From an uncultured Pseudomonadota bacterium (lineage in GTDB: Bacteria > Pseudomonadota > Gammaproteobacteria > Ga0077536), in NCBI GenBank assembly GCA_902557415.1, contig CACEAA010000005.1:1-64000 (forward strand): DNA of 64,000 nt, in the 5' to 3' direction. Below, piece after piece: positions 8,912-17,714 of this stretch. Position 1 is the stretch's first letter; every line of letters starts with the position of its first letter. The notes beneath the pieces are model-generated. The model was not told the DNA's origin and ran no database searches. It saw only the letters and a program-made list of their open reading frames with translations. Position numbers and translations under genes: made by a program.

Positions 8912-8923
8912 CAATAATTATTG
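8912..8923. promoter_or_regulatory. 12-base perfect palindrome upstream of tupB
   Basis: CAATAATTATTG reads the same on both strands and lies 42 bases upstream of the tupB GTG start, in the spacer between moaA and tupB. Its position fits an operator for control of the transporter genes. It does not match the ModE consensus as I know it. AT-rich palindromes of this length can arise by chance, so confidence is low. Confidence 0.25.
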
Positions 8924-8998
8924 GGGTGAAATTGTTTAGCAAAACCAAAACTACGCTCGTAGTCGTTAACCGTACTATTGTCTGGAATAATTTTGGCG

Positions 8999-10021
8999 TT
9001 AGCCTCCGGTATGACTCATATGTCTAAATATTAAAGGTTTTTCCGCCAGATCAAAGTCATGTCCTTTAGGTTTTATTTTCATGGAGTCAACGATAGCAGA
9101 TTTAAGTGCATCGATGTCTCCGGGAAAAGACCGGAGGATTTGTTTCAGGTCAACAGAGTGCTCTTGTCCCAAGCAAAGAAGTAATCTTCCTTCAACAGTT
9201 AACCTAACTCGATTGCAATCATCACAAAAGTTATGACTGTGTGGTGAGATGAACCCAACTTTTGTCCCTGTTTCATTTATTCGAAAATATTTAGAAGGAC
9301 CTGCAGTTTTTTCAGGAGTTGGTATGAGTGTATATTGACTCTGCAAGTCTGCTTTGATTTGGTCGCTAGAATAATATGCCTCGGCCCTATCATGGTCGCC
9401 AATTATACCAAGTGGCATCTCCTCGATAAAAGAGATGTCGAGGCCTTTATCACTAGAAAATTTTACTAGATCCAGAACCTCGTCCTCGTTTCTATTACGC
9501 AATATCACAGCATTTAATTTGATGTTATCGAAGCCTGCATCAATCGCGCTATCAATCCCTTTGAGGACATTTTGTAAGTCACCAGTACGAGTAAGATTTT
9601 TGAATTTTTCTGATTTTAGGGAATCTAGGCTGATGTTCAGTCGTTTAACGCCTGAGGCCCTCAGTGGCTTGGCCATGTGCGTTAGCTGAGAGCCATTTGT
9701 CGTAATGACCAACTCGTTGAGCTCAGGCAGTTTGCCTAGCTTTTCTACCAGCGATAAGACGTCTTTTCTAACTAGCGGCTCGCCTCCAGTCAGCCGGATT
9801 TTGCGAACGCCAAGCTCTGTAAATGCAATCGCCACTCTATGCAACTCCTCAAGAGTCAATATTCTCTCTCGCGGTAGGAATTCCATTTTTTCATCCATAC
9901 AATAAACACAACGAAAGTCACATCTATCTGTCACAGATATCCGCACGTAATCGACCACGCGGCCAAATCTATCGATTAGCTGCTTTGGAAATTTTTTTGA
10001 TAGCTTAGACATATGGCCCAA
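8999..10021 (-). CDS. moaA: GTP 3',8-cyclase MoaA (radical SAM)
   Basis: MoaA is the radical-SAM enzyme that rearranges GTP to 3',8-cyclo-GTP, the first dedicated step of molybdenum cofactor synthesis. The 340-residue product has the N-terminal cluster motif CDFRCVYC (C34, C38, C41 from the first Met), [12 protein letters not shown], and the C-terminal second-cluster motif CDDCNRVRL followed 13 residues later by Cys in LLLCLGQ. It ends in Gly-Gly, as active MoaA does. The first ATG is at 10021; an internal ATG at 10012 (MSKLSKK) is equally possible. It lies between the coxG and tup genes on the same strand. Confidence 0.95.
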   Translation of the reverse strand: MGHMSKLSKKFPKQLIDRFGRVVDYVRISVTDRCDFRCVYCMDEKMEFLPRERILTLEELHRVAIAFTELGVRKIRLTGGEPLVRKDVLSLVEKLGKLPELNELVITTNGSQLTHMAKPLRASGVKRLNISLDSLKSEKFKNLTRTGDLQNVLKGIDSAIDAGFDNIKLNAVILRNRNEDEVLDLVKFSSDKGLDISFIEEMPLGIIGDHDRAEAYYSSDQIKADLQSQYTLIPTPEKTAGPSKYFRINETGTKVGFISPHSHNFCDDCNRVRLTVEGRLLLCLGQEHSVDLKQILRSFPGDIDALKSAIVDSMKIKPKGHDFDLAEKPLIFRHMSHTGG

Positions 10022-10090
10022 CCATCCTCGTTGTTTTCATTTCTAATGATCAAAGTATATCCCTTAAATAGATAGTTTGAATAGCTTACC

Positions 10091-10651
10091 TTATATTGCG
10101 GCGATCAGCGCGATAGCTCCGGCGATTAAAGTTCCGGCTATCAGGATCTTACGTGAGGCGCTCAAAGTGGGGGAAGGGTCGGGAACAGCCAATGGGGGAG
10201 GCTTTCTGTTAGAATTTACAAGAGATTCATTGAGAGCTTCAAAAAACTGTGTCGCGAGTTTGAGCGCAGTATTTTTTATCAAACTTCCTCCTAATTGAGC
10301 TAACTTCCCACCCACTTCAGCATTTACGTCATAGGTGAGAATAGTGGAGTTATTAACATCCTCAAGAGTGACTCGCGCAGTGACTTTTGCTCGTCCTGCC
10401 GGCCCACCAGAGCCCTGTCCTTCAATCGTGTAGCTTTCTGGTTCAGTGACATCTGACAGCTGAGCTTGGCCTTTGAATCGGAGTTTTAGAGGACCAATTT
10501 TAGACAGGATTGTTGCCGAGTATTTCATCTCGTCTAATGCCTCTAAGCTTTCACAACCAGGAATGCATTTTTCTAAAATCTCAACATCTGTCAACGCAGA
10601 AAAGACTATTTCGCGCGGCATTTCAATACCAATTGAATCTTTAATTTGCAA
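10091..10651 (-). CDS. CoxG-like SRPBCC protein with C-terminal membrane anchor
   Basis: CoxG-family proteins accompany CO-dehydrogenase-type molybdo-hydroxylases and help recruit the enzyme to the inner membrane. The 186-residue product has an SRPBCC (START-like) domain with PGCESLEAL (about residues 34-42) and GQGSGGPAGRAK, then a proline-rich linker and a hydrophobic C-terminal helix ILIAGTLIAGAIALIAAI that would anchor it in the membrane. It is the last gene of the cox-like operon, 18 bases after coxL. Confidence 0.88.
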   Translation of the reverse strand: MQIKDSIGIEMPREIVFSALTDVEILEKCIPGCESLEALDEMKYSATILSKIGPLKLRFKGQAQLSDVTEPESYTIEGQGSGGPAGRAKVTARVTLEDVNNSTILTYDVNAEVGGKLAQLGGSLIKNTALKLATQFFEALNESLVNSNRKPPPLAVPDPSPTLSASRKILIAGTLIAGAIALIAAI

Positions 10652-10669
10652 TTATCGGCTCCCGAAATT

Positions 10670-13075
10670 TCAAGCTTGTTTCGCTTGCTGTATTTTTTCC
10701 CAAATCGAATTTGGCCGCAAAGGTAGCTCGTTGATTTCTATTTGGAATGGTGCCAGCGCATCACACACAGCGTTAGTAAGCGTGCCTGGAATAGAGCTAG
10801 GTCGGCCTTCGCCAATCCCTCTGGTTCCAAGCGGTGTATGGGGGCAGGGCGTTGTAGCATAGTGTATATCAATATTTGGAACGTCTGCTGCAGTTGCCAA
10901 TTTGTAGTTTTCAAAATCAGCGGAAAGCTGTTGTCCTTGATCGTCGTATACGAACTCTTCGAAAACTGTGTTCGAAATACCTTGTACGATGGCGCCGTGC
11001 ATTTGTCCGTCGACCACCAAGGGGTTGATGACATTACCGACGTCCTCAGTGGTGATCCATTTAAGAATCTCAAAGTCACCGGTCTCAATATTTACCTCAA
11101 CTATGCAACAATCGGCATTAAAGCAGATCATAGGCTTAGGGGCCTCAAAAAAAGCGGTCGCGTCTAATCCACCAACCTCACCTTTAGGCAAATTGATTGG
11201 GAACATTATTATTCGCTCCACAATCGATAAAAAGCTACTTTTTTTGGATCGATCGCCAATATAAATAACTTCTCCATCAATAAACTCGAAATGCTCATTT
11301 CTAGCCTCGATTTCTAAATCGTACGCTAATATTCGAGTGATCTTTTCTTTTAATTCCCTACAAGCATCAGCTACGGCACTTACAAAGTATGAGCCCGCTC
11401 TTGCTCCAATTGAACCTGACCCAAAGGGAGTCGTCCCAGTATCTCCGGTTGTCACTACAACATCGGCCGGATCGATCCCAAACTCTGACGCGACTACTTG
11501 CGCAGTTGTTGTCTCATGGCCTTGCCCACCTGGAGCATCGCCTCCAAAGACTTGGACTTTACCCCTAGGATCTAGACGGACGGTCGCGGCCCCATACCCA
11601 GGTTGGTTTTCCATGGGGACTAGTAACTCTGATGCTACTCCTGAGAGTTCTACTCCACAACCGAAACCGATACCAATGTATCTGTTTTCCTTCAAAGCTT
11701 CTGATTGTGTCTTTCGAAAATTAGCTAGATCCGCTTTGGCGGTCAGAGTATCCCAAACCTTTAAGAAGTCGCCGCTATCGTAGTATTCATTCGTAACAGA
11801 TGTATACGGGAGCGTATCTACTAAATTTTTCCGGCGCAGGTCTGAGGGCTCTATTCCTATTTTGTGCGCCACCATATCAATACAGCGCTCTACAGCAAAA
11901 CGAGTAGGGAAGTGCCCAAAAGCCCGCGAAGGAGTCAAACAAGCTTTATTTGTTGTCGCAACTTTTAATGATATATCAGCCTTTGGCCACTTATAGGCGT
12001 TAGGAAGTTCAATCGCGCCAAGAAAAGGCATGACGAACCCCCAATAAACGCCTGTTGTACCAACACCATTATCAGCAATGCCCCGGTTCCTTAACCCTAG
12101 TAAATTACCTTCACGATCTGCGGCAATTTGTAATTCATTTATTTGGTCCCTCTCTTGCCCCACATTCATTAGGCTTTCATATCTACTCTCAATCCACCGG
12201 ACGGGCTTGCTTAAGGCTTTTGCCGCATAGGCAATTATAATATTCTCTCTATAAAACGGTGCTTTTACTCCGAAGCCACCACCTTGATCGCGTGGCGCGA
12301 TAACTCTTACTCTCTCAGCACTGATCTCCAAAATATCTGACAGCGCTAAGCGGTCAATATGAGGCCTCTGGGTGGTGATATACGCGGTTAATCCGTCTGA
12401 TTCGTTCCAGTCGCACAAAACACCTCGCGGTTCCATAGGAGTTAGGCCCGTACGATGAGTCCGAAAGCGTTCTTTCACTACTACGGGCGCGGTATCGAAA
12501 ATCGAATTAACTTCTTTTTCATTTAATTTTTGTTCTTCCTCGGTTTCGCCACCGGTAAAAGTCATGGAAAAAATTTCATTAGTCCCGTCTTTTTCGTGCA
12601 CCACTAAGGAGTCGGGGCTCAACGCCTTCTCGGGATCAAGCACTACCGGCAATTCCTCGTAATCGACTAACACTAGTTCTGAAGCATCTTCTGCAACATA
12701 CTTATCACGAGCAATGACTAACGCGACTGGCTCGCCGTGAAATGTTACTTTCCCAACCGCTAAAGGCCAGAATGTGGGATATTTAGCAGACAAGTTTGGC
12801 TTCACTATGGCTTGGGGCATGGGATTGATAAGATCTTTTATGCTTTCTCCAGTATAGATTGCGATCACTCCTGGAAGTGATTCTGCTTCGGCTAGATCTA
12901 TTCCCAGAATTTTTGCGTGCGCATACTCACTTCGTACGAAAACTGCGTGCAGAGCTCCTGGTATTATTATGTCCGCCAAATATTTCCCTTTTCCAGTAAC
13001 TAAACGTAGGTCTTCTTTTCTAGCAAGTCTCTCTCCCATCCACTCCACAGAGCCGGGCCTTATTGTAGATGTCAT
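10670..13075 (-). CDS. Molybdopterin-binding large subunit, xanthine oxidase family (CoxL-like)
   Basis: This is the catalytic subunit of a three-component molybdo-hydroxylase of the xanthine oxidase / CO dehydrogenase family. The 801-residue product has the cofactor motifs GGGFGVK (about residues 265-271) and EPRGVLCDW (about 215-223), and the C-terminal GIGEGRPSS with the catalytic glutamate. The loop that in true form-I CoxL carries the AYxCSFR signature reads TPSRAFGHFPTRF (about 381-393), so CO is an unlikely substrate; an N-heterocycle, aldehyde or similar is more likely. Gene order is coxM, coxS, coxL, coxG; coxS overlaps its start by four bases. The true substrate is unknown. Confidence 0.9.
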   Translation of the reverse strand: MTSTIRPGSVEWMGERLARKEDLRLVTGKGKYLADIIIPGALHAVFVRSEYAHAKILGIDLAEAESLPGVIAIYTGESIKDLINPMPQAIVKPNLSAKYPTFWPLAVGKVTFHGEPVALVIARDKYVAEDASELVLVDYEELPVVLDPEKALSPDSLVVHEKDGTNEIFSMTFTGGETEEEQKLNEKEVNSIFDTAPVVVKERFRTHRTGLTPMEPRGVLCDWNESDGLTAYITTQRPHIDRLALSDILEISAERVRVIAPRDQGGGFGVKAPFYRENIIIAYAAKALSKPVRWIESRYESLMNVGQERDQINELQIAADREGNLLGLRNRGIADNGVGTTGVYWGFVMPFLGAIELPNAYKWPKADISLKVATTNKACLTPSRAFGHFPTRFAVERCIDMVAHKIGIEPSDLRRKNLVDTLPYTSVTNEYYDSGDFLKVWDTLTAKADLANFRKTQSEALKENRYIGIGFGCGVELSGVASELLVPMENQPGYGAATVRLDPRGKVQVFGGDAPGGQGHETTTAQVVASEFGIDPADVVVTTGDTGTTPFGSGSIGARAGSYFVSAVADACRELKEKITRILAYDLEIEARNEHFEFIDGEVIYIGDRSKKSSFLSIVERIIMFPINLPKGEVGGLDATAFFEAPKPMICFNADCCIVEVNIETGDFEILKWITTEDVGNVINPLVVDGQMHGAIVQGISNTVFEEFVYDDQGQQLSADFENYKLATAADVPNIDIHYATTPCPHTPLGTRGIGEGRPSSIPGTLTNAVCDALAPFQIEINELPLRPNSIWEKIQQAKQA

Positions 13076-13563
13076 ACTCGCACCTCCGGCTCGTTATCTC
13101 TTAGCATTTTTGCGGCCTTCTTCACAGCTCTTACTATGTGAACATAGCCGGTACAGCGACATAGGTTACCTATTAGGCCATGCCGTATCTGTTCGTCGTT
13201 AGGATTTGGATTTTCTCTCAAAAAATCTGCCATATTCATCAGGATGCCTGGCGTACAGTACCCGCATTGAAGTCCATGCTCATCATTGAAAGCTTGTTGC
13301 AAGTCACTAAGACCCCCATCGGCAGATAAGCCTTCAACGGTAGTAATATTGTGGCCATCAGCTTGTACCGCGAGCAGCATACAGCTTTTCACTGCATCTC
13401 CATCAAGGTGGATAGTACATGCACCACATACTCCTTCATAAGTACAGCCTACATGTGTTCCAGTGAGGCTCAGGTTGTCTCGCAAGAAGTCTACTAGAAG
13501 TAGACGATTGTCGATTTGTTCTTCGAACTTTTCTCCGTTTACGGTTAGCTTGATACTTGTCAT
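13072..13563 (-). CDS. [2Fe-2S] small subunit of molybdo-hydroxylase (CoxS-like)
   Basis: This electron-transfer subunit passes electrons from the Mo site to FAD. The 163-residue product carries both expected clusters: a plant-ferredoxin-type site with C40, C46, C49 and C61 (CTYEGVCGAC region), and an alpha-helical site with C100, C103, C135 and C137 (CGYCTPG and CRCTGY). It overlaps the coxL start by four bases and follows coxM after 20 bases, so stoichiometric translation is likely. Confidence 0.94.
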   Translation of the reverse strand: MTSIKLTVNGEKFEEQIDNRLLLVDFLRDNLSLTGTHVGCTYEGVCGACTIHLDGDAVKSCMLLAVQADGHNITTVEGLSADGGLSDLQQAFNDEHGLQCGYCTPGILMNMADFLRENPNPNDEQIRHGLIGNLCRCTGYVHIVRAVKKAAKMLRDNEPEVRV

Positions 13564-13583
13564 ATTGATTAGCTCCCGGCAGC

Positions 13584-14462
13584 TTAAATGGAGGCGCGCT
13601 TAAACGCTATTTGGATTACTTCAAAGCCTAGGTTTCGTATTAGCTGATAACGATAATCGCTAGTGGCAGATAGATCAGTTGGTGCATCGATCGTAGCGCA
13701 TATACCATCAATAGCAGCTTCTATCGATTTCGGATCTCCGTCGGAAGATAACAGCGCGGCTTCTCCAGCAGTCGCTCTTTGCGCCCCCAGACCCATACCA
13801 GTTACCGCTATCCGTGCTTCGCAGCACAAACCGCTTGTGTCGAGTTTTATGAAAGCGCATATCCCAACAACTGGCAGCGCATCTTTAACTAAACCCCATT
13901 TTTTATAAGCACTACCTGCTTTTGTTTCAGGCTGTTCAAAAGAAACGCATATTAATATGTCTGATTCAGATTTTGCCGTATCTAGCGGCCCGAGAAAAAA
14001 ATCATCAGCTTTGACAACTCTTGAGTCGCCTTTGGAAGAAACCAAATGCATCCTACCGTCTAGAGCAAGTACTGCGGTGGGAGTGCATGCTGCTGCATAA
14101 TTCCAGCACACGCTTCCACCTATAGTGCCGCGGTTGCGAACCTGACGATCCCCAACATGAGTCGCGGCGTCTTTTAGCCCCGTAAAATTTTTGTCTAAGG
14201 CACTATTTTTTGCTAATTCGCAATACCTAACCATAGCACCGATTTTTAATGTTCCCGATTCAACTTTTACAGTCTTTAGTTCTTGAAGGTTTTGAAGATC
14301 GATAATGCATTGTGGCCTCAGCATGCGAGATTTTATGGCTTGCATAGAGCTTTGTCCGCCCGCTAATAATAAACTTTCTCCCTCGTCATGGTGAGCCATG
14401 ATCTCAAACACTTGATTTATACTGTCAGGTCTGTGGTATTCCTTTATTTCGGCAGGATACAT
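13584..14462 (-). CDS. FAD-binding medium subunit of molybdo-hydroxylase (CoxM-like)
   Basis: This is the flavin subunit that hands electrons from the Fe-S clusters to the acceptor. The longest frame starts at 14567, but the ATG at 14462 is preferred. It follows a clear AGAGGGG ribosome site and begins with the family-typical MYPAEIKEYHRPDS, giving 292 residues. The FAD motif LLAGGQSSMQAIKSR corresponds to the family AGGHSL region, and VGDRQVRNRGTIGGSV (about residues 97-112) is the second FAD loop. First gene of the operon; about 98 bases separate it from the Hsp15 gene upstream. Confidence 0.92.
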   Translation of the reverse strand: MYPAEIKEYHRPDSINQVFEIMAHHDEGESLLLAGGQSSMQAIKSRMLRPQCIIDLQNLQELKTVKVESGTLKIGAMVRYCELAKNSALDKNFTGLKDAATHVGDRQVRNRGTIGGSVCWNYAAACTPTAVLALDGRMHLVSSKGDSRVVKADDFFLGPLDTAKSESDILICVSFEQPETKAGSAYKKWGLVKDALPVVGICAFIKLDTSGLCCEARIAVTGMGLGAQRATAGEAALLSSDGDPKSIEAAIDGICATIDAPTDLSATSDYRYQLIRNLGFEVIQIAFKRASI

Positions 14463-14560
14463 TTTATTCCCCTCTATGCGATTAGACTTAGTCAGTATTG
14501 CTGATTTTGATTGGTAGGCGCTACATTTTTTCGTAGATACATCAATTAACTGGATTTCCG

Positions 14561-14974
14561 TTACCAACCTGTGTCAGAAAATCGCTTTGTGCTAGCGAGT
14601 AATTTTCGCTCTCTACTATTTGGTTTTTGATTTGGCCTAGGCATCCATGCAACATGATCTACACTTTCCTTTAGTTTTTGGTTAAGTTTAATACTCTCAG
14701 CTGTCTCAGCATAGAGTTTTGATGCGATTAGCGCAGAGTTACGTTTATAACTTATGTCTACAATCACAATTTCTCTCTCATATATGCCTTGCTTTAACTC
14801 AAGGATTACGCCGCTAGATACTAACCTAGAAGGCTTACACCGACTTCCAGAGACTTTAATTTTTCCTAAAGAGAGCGCTCGCTTTGCGAGGGCACGTGAT
14901 TTATAGAAACGAGCTGCCCAGAGCCAAATATCGAGTCTGACCTTCATTGGTTTCATAGGTGCGCTATTCTTCAT
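14561..14974 (-). CDS. hslR: S4-domain RNA-binding protein, Hsp15 family
   Basis: Hsp15 binds stalled 50S subunits that carry nascent peptidyl-tRNA and helps recycle them. The 137-residue product has a single S4 domain with RLDIWLWAARFYKSRALAK (about residues 13-31) and GKIKVSGSRCKPS, then a basic C-terminal tail, which matches the family in length and layout. The first ATG is used; MKVRLDI, nine codons further in, is an alternative start. It has no evident link with the neighbouring molybdenum genes. Confidence 0.85.
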   Translation of the reverse strand: MKNSAPMKPMKVRLDIWLWAARFYKSRALAKRALSLGKIKVSGSRCKPSRLVSSGVILELKQGIYEREIVIVDISYKRNSALIASKLYAETAESIKLNQKLKESVDHVAWMPRPNQKPNSRERKLLASTKRFSDTGW

Positions 14975-15049
14975 TAGATCACTACTGGCATGCTATTTGT
15001 CATCTTACGTGTATTATAGAATTAGATGCGTTATTTTTGGAGAAAATTT

Positions 15050-15571
15050 ATGATAGATACTTCTAAGTTTATGCCATTGTCAATTGCGATTTTGACAGTA
15101 TCCGATTCCCGAGTAGAGGCAACTGATAAATCGGGCAAATTGTTAAAAGAAAAACTGGAGAGTAGTGGTCACATTCTCGCAGATAAACAAATATGCAAGG
15201 ATAACGTCTACGAGATTAGAGCTATCGCTTCCAAATGGATAGCGACTTCAGAACTCGATGTTATTCTTATTTCTGGTGGAACAGGGGTAACAGGTAGAGA
15301 CGGTACGCCGGAAGCAGTAAGTCCTTTATTTGATAAAACGTTAGATGGATTTGGCGAGATGTTTCGCGTGCTTTCATATGAAGAAATTAAAACTTCGACG
15401 CTACAGTCTCGGGCGATCGCGGGCGTAGCTAACGCCACATACGTGTTCGCTCTGCCAGGTTCGCCTGGCGCGTGCAGGCTTGCTTGGGACTCTCTGATAT
15501 CGCACCAACTAAATAGCACCACTAAGCCATGTAATTTGGTAGAGCTAATGCCTCGACTGCTTGAAAAATAA
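15050..15571 (+). CDS. moaB: Molybdenum cofactor biosynthesis protein MoaB
   Basis: MoaB is a MogA-like MoCF-fold protein that adenylates or otherwise activates molybdopterin before metal insertion. The ATG at 15050 follows a GGAGAA ribosome site and gives 173 residues; an upstream in-frame ATG at 15026 would add eight unconserved residues. Motifs include AILTVSDSR (about residues 12-20), LISGGTGVTGRDGTPEA (about 74-90) and FALPGSPGACRLAW (about 134-147). It closes the molybdenum island on the right and is followed seven bases later by an L,D-transpeptidase gene, probably by chance proximity. Confidence 0.93.
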   Translation: MIDTSKFMPLSIAILTVSDSRVEATDKSGKLLKEKLESSGHILADKQICKDNVYEIRAIASKWIATSELDVILISGGTGVTGRDGTPEAVSPLFDKTLDGFGEMFRVLSYEEIKTSTLQSRAIAGVANATYVFALPGSPGACRLAWDSLISHQLNSTTKPCNLVELMPRLLEK

Positions 15572-15577
15572 CAGATC

Positions 15578-16495
15578 ATGCGCATGCGAGAAAAATTTCT
15601 TAGTAATTTTGTTTTTTTGCTAGGCTGTAGTTGTCTTGCGATTGTCAGCGCTCGCTCACTAGCTGCTGAAAATTATGTAATAGGACAGGCCTCAGTCGTG
15701 AATGTTTCTGAAGGAGAAACTCTTTCAGACATTGCGCGGATGTACAACGTTGGATATACCGAAATCCGTATTGCGAATCCAACCACCGATCCTTGGTTGC
15801 CGAGAGAAGGGCAAGAAGTTCTAATTCCTGACATGCATGTACTTCCCAACGCAAATGAGAGCGACATTGTGATCAATGTTCCGGAGATGAGAATGTACTA
15901 TTACGATAATTACACCAACTCTGGAGTTCGATCTTTTCCCATTAGTATCGGAAGGCAGGATTGGACCACCCCGCATGGAGGTATGGTCGTAACTGGCAAA
16001 CTTGAAGCCCCGTCTTGGTACCCACCTGCTTCGATATTAAAAGAGCATGAGGAAATGGGTGAGCCATTACCGCGCGTTGTCCCAGCGGGACCGGGTAATC
16101 CTCTTGGCAGATATGCGCTTCTTCTAAGTAAAAAAGGCTATTTAATACATGGGACAAATAAGCCCTATGGAATCGGCATGAGGGTGACACATGGTTGCGT
16201 TCGGATGTATCCCAAACATATCGAATGGCTAGTTGCCAAAATTAATAACGGTGCAACTGTGACGGTTGTCAATCAACCTTTAAAAGTGGGACGCATTAAT
16301 GACACTATTTTGCTAGAAGCACACCCAAGTCTAAATGAAGACCGTATAGGCTTATCTAAACGATACAGTAATGCGATCCGCGTTATAAGAAGGAACTTCG
16401 GCGAAGCAACGTTACAGCTATCGTATCATAGTATCCAGCAAATTCTGCTCGAGCAGACTGGAGTTCCAGCAGAGATTGGGAACATAGTTGATTAA
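15578..16495 (+). CDS. LysM - L,D-transpeptidase (ErfK/YbiS family)
   Basis: This is a periplasmic peptidoglycan L,D-transpeptidase of the group that attaches the major lipoprotein to peptidoglycan or makes 3-3 crosslinks. The 305-residue product has a signal peptide ending near ARSLAAEN (about residue 31), a LysM-like repeat with EGETLSDIARMYNV (about 45-58), and the YkuD domain with HGTNKPYGIGMRVTHGCVRM; the HGCVR cysteine (about residue 210) is the catalytic nucleophile. The gene ends two bases before the end of a convergent Lpp-like gene, its plausible substrate. Confidence 0.92.
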   Translation: MRMREKFLSNFVFLLGCSCLAIVSARSLAAENYVIGQASVVNVSEGETLSDIARMYNVGYTEIRIANPTTDPWLPREGQEVLIPDMHVLPNANESDIVINVPEMRMYYYDNYTNSGVRSFPISIGRQDWTTPHGGMVVTGKLEAPSWYPPASILKEHEEMGEPLPRVVPAGPGNPLGRYALLLSKKGYLIHGTNKPYGIGMRVTHGCVRMYPKHIEWLVAKINNGATVTVVNQPLKVGRINDTILLEAHPSLNEDRIGLSKRYSNAIRVIRRNFGEATLQLSYHSIQQILLEQTGVPAEIGNIVD

Positions 16496-16497
16496 CG

Positions 16498-16740
16498 TTA
16501 CTTTCGCATCGTTTGTTTAAACATCCTATCAATGCGCGCCTTATTTTCTTCAGCTTCTTTTTGAGCCTGCTTTGCAACCTTAAGAGCAGCCGCAGCATCA
16601 TTAGAAGCTTTGCGTGCCTCTGCCATAGCGCTTGTGGCTTTGGCATCAGCAGTCGAGACGGTGGTAGCGCAGCCGCTGATAGTTGTCAGCCCAACAGTTG
16701 CCAAGGCTAGTAAAATTGCTAGATAAGTGACTTTAGACAT
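16498..16740 (-). CDS. Lpp/OprI-like outer-membrane lipoprotein
   Basis: This is a small alanine-rich lipoprotein resembling Pseudomonas OprI and E. coli Lpp. ATG 16740 is chosen over the one at 16758 because it follows GAGGAG and starts the signal peptide. The product is 80 residues: hydrophobic signal YLAILLALATVGLT, lipobox TISGC with the lipidated Cys, then a heptad-patterned alanine-rich helix (AMAEARKASNDAAAALKVAK) predicted to form a coiled coil. It ends RMFKQTMRK, and the C-terminal lysine is the residue used for covalent attachment to peptidoglycan. It lies tail to tail with the L,D-transpeptidase gene. Confidence 0.85.
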   Translation of the reverse strand: MSKVTYLAILLALATVGLTTISGCATTVSTADAKATSAMAEARKASNDAAAALKVAKQAQKEAEENKARIDRMFKQTMRK

Positions 16741-16909
16741 TGTATCGCGACTCCTCATACGAAATTTATTACAAAGCAGCTACAGCTACTGACAATTAGG
16801 CATAATAATGCTTTATTTAGAGGCAAGTCGCAACTGTAAAATCGATGCCCAGGATAGTATCAATGACTATTACGGCCCTTAATTTAAATTTAGGTTTCTA
16901 TCAGAAATT

Positions 16910-17686
16910 ATGAATAATTTGAGACGACTAAGAGAACTTATCCGAGAATTGCGAGACCCTGACACCGGTTGTCTTTGGAATCGAGCACAAAACTTCAAAT
17001 CGATAGTACCTTACGTAATTGAAGAGGCTTACGAGGTGAGTGATGTGGTCGAGAACGAAGACTGGTCTCATCTTCCGCGAGAACTAGGAGATCTCCTATA
17101 TCAAGTTCTATATCTCAGTCAGCTGGGTGAGGAAGAAGGGCGATTCACGTTCGATTCAGTAGTAGGTGCACTGGAGCTTAAAATTTTGAGACGAAACCCA
17201 GAGATTACTGGAGCACAGATTAGCTCTGAAGACAATCTTAACACGAGCTTAAGATGGTCGGAGATTAAGTTAGAGGAACGCGAGGAGGAGGGGATGTATA
17301 GCATGCTCGATGACATTCCGAACACGCTTCCCTCTGTGCTTGCTGCGAAAAAAATTCAAGAGCGAGTCGAGAGCATAGGTTTTGAGCTATATTGTGTTGA
17401 TGTCGCAATGGGTAAGGATAAAGAAGGATTAATTGGCTTAAAATCAGGATCCGAAAAGAGTAGTTCTGATTGCTTAGGTTCGGAAGATTTAGGTGCCTTA
17501 ATGTTTGCACTTATTAATATCGGACTAGATCAGCGTATCGATTTAGATAGCGCTTTAAGAAAGGTAAACAAAAATGTTGAGCGTAGATTTCGAAAAATTG
17601 AGGAAGAGCTCGAATTACTTGGTGTGACTTTTCAGGAAATTAGCCTCGCTAAGCTCAGGAAACTATGGGATGACACAAAATCGTGA
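16910..17686 (+). CDS. mazG: Nucleoside triphosphate pyrophosphohydrolase MazG
   Basis: MazG hydrolyses canonical and aberrant NTPs to NMP and pyrophosphate and can lower ppGpp. The 258-residue product has two tandem MazG alpha-helical modules; the first carries the metal-binding EEAYEVSDVVE and RELGDLLYQV (about residues 37-67), the second a partly divergent copy ending in VERRFRKIEEEL. Length and layout match the gammaproteobacterial protein. The usual HVFG after LxRRxP reads EITG here (KILRRNPEITG), a minor departure. It is convergent with ispA, with a small inverted repeat in the 28-base gap. Confidence 0.88.
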   Translation: MNNLRRLRELIRELRDPDTGCLWNRAQNFKSIVPYVIEEAYEVSDVVENEDWSHLPRELGDLLYQVLYLSQLGEEEGRFTFDSVVGALELKILRRNPEITGAQISSEDNLNTSLRWSEIKLEEREEEGMYSMLDDIPNTLPSVLAAKKIQERVESIGFELYCVDVAMGKDKEGLIGLKSGSEKSSSDCLGSEDLGALMFALINIGLDQRIDLDSALRKVNKNVERRFRKIEEELELLGVTFQEISLAKLRKLWDDTKS

Positions 17687-17687
17687 A

Positions 17688-17703
17688 TTAGGTTTTCACC
17701 TAA
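17688..17703. terminator. Inverted repeat between convergent mazG and ispA
   Basis: TTAGGT (17688-17693) and ACCTAA (17698-17703) form a perfect 6-base stem with a TTTC loop directly after the mazG stop. A second small repeat (GAAAC and GTTTC) follows over the ispA stop. The position between two converging genes suggests a weak bidirectional terminator; there is no long T tract. Confidence 0.35.
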
Positions 17704-17714
17704 ACAGCATGAAA

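Noticed and set aside
10742-11167. Plus-strand open frame inside the coxL-like gene
   Set aside because: Antisense to a clearly coding gene with family motifs; its own translation resembles nothing.
10670-14462. True aerobic CO dehydrogenase
   Set aside because: The CoxL signature loop is replaced, so only the family, not CO oxidation, is supported.
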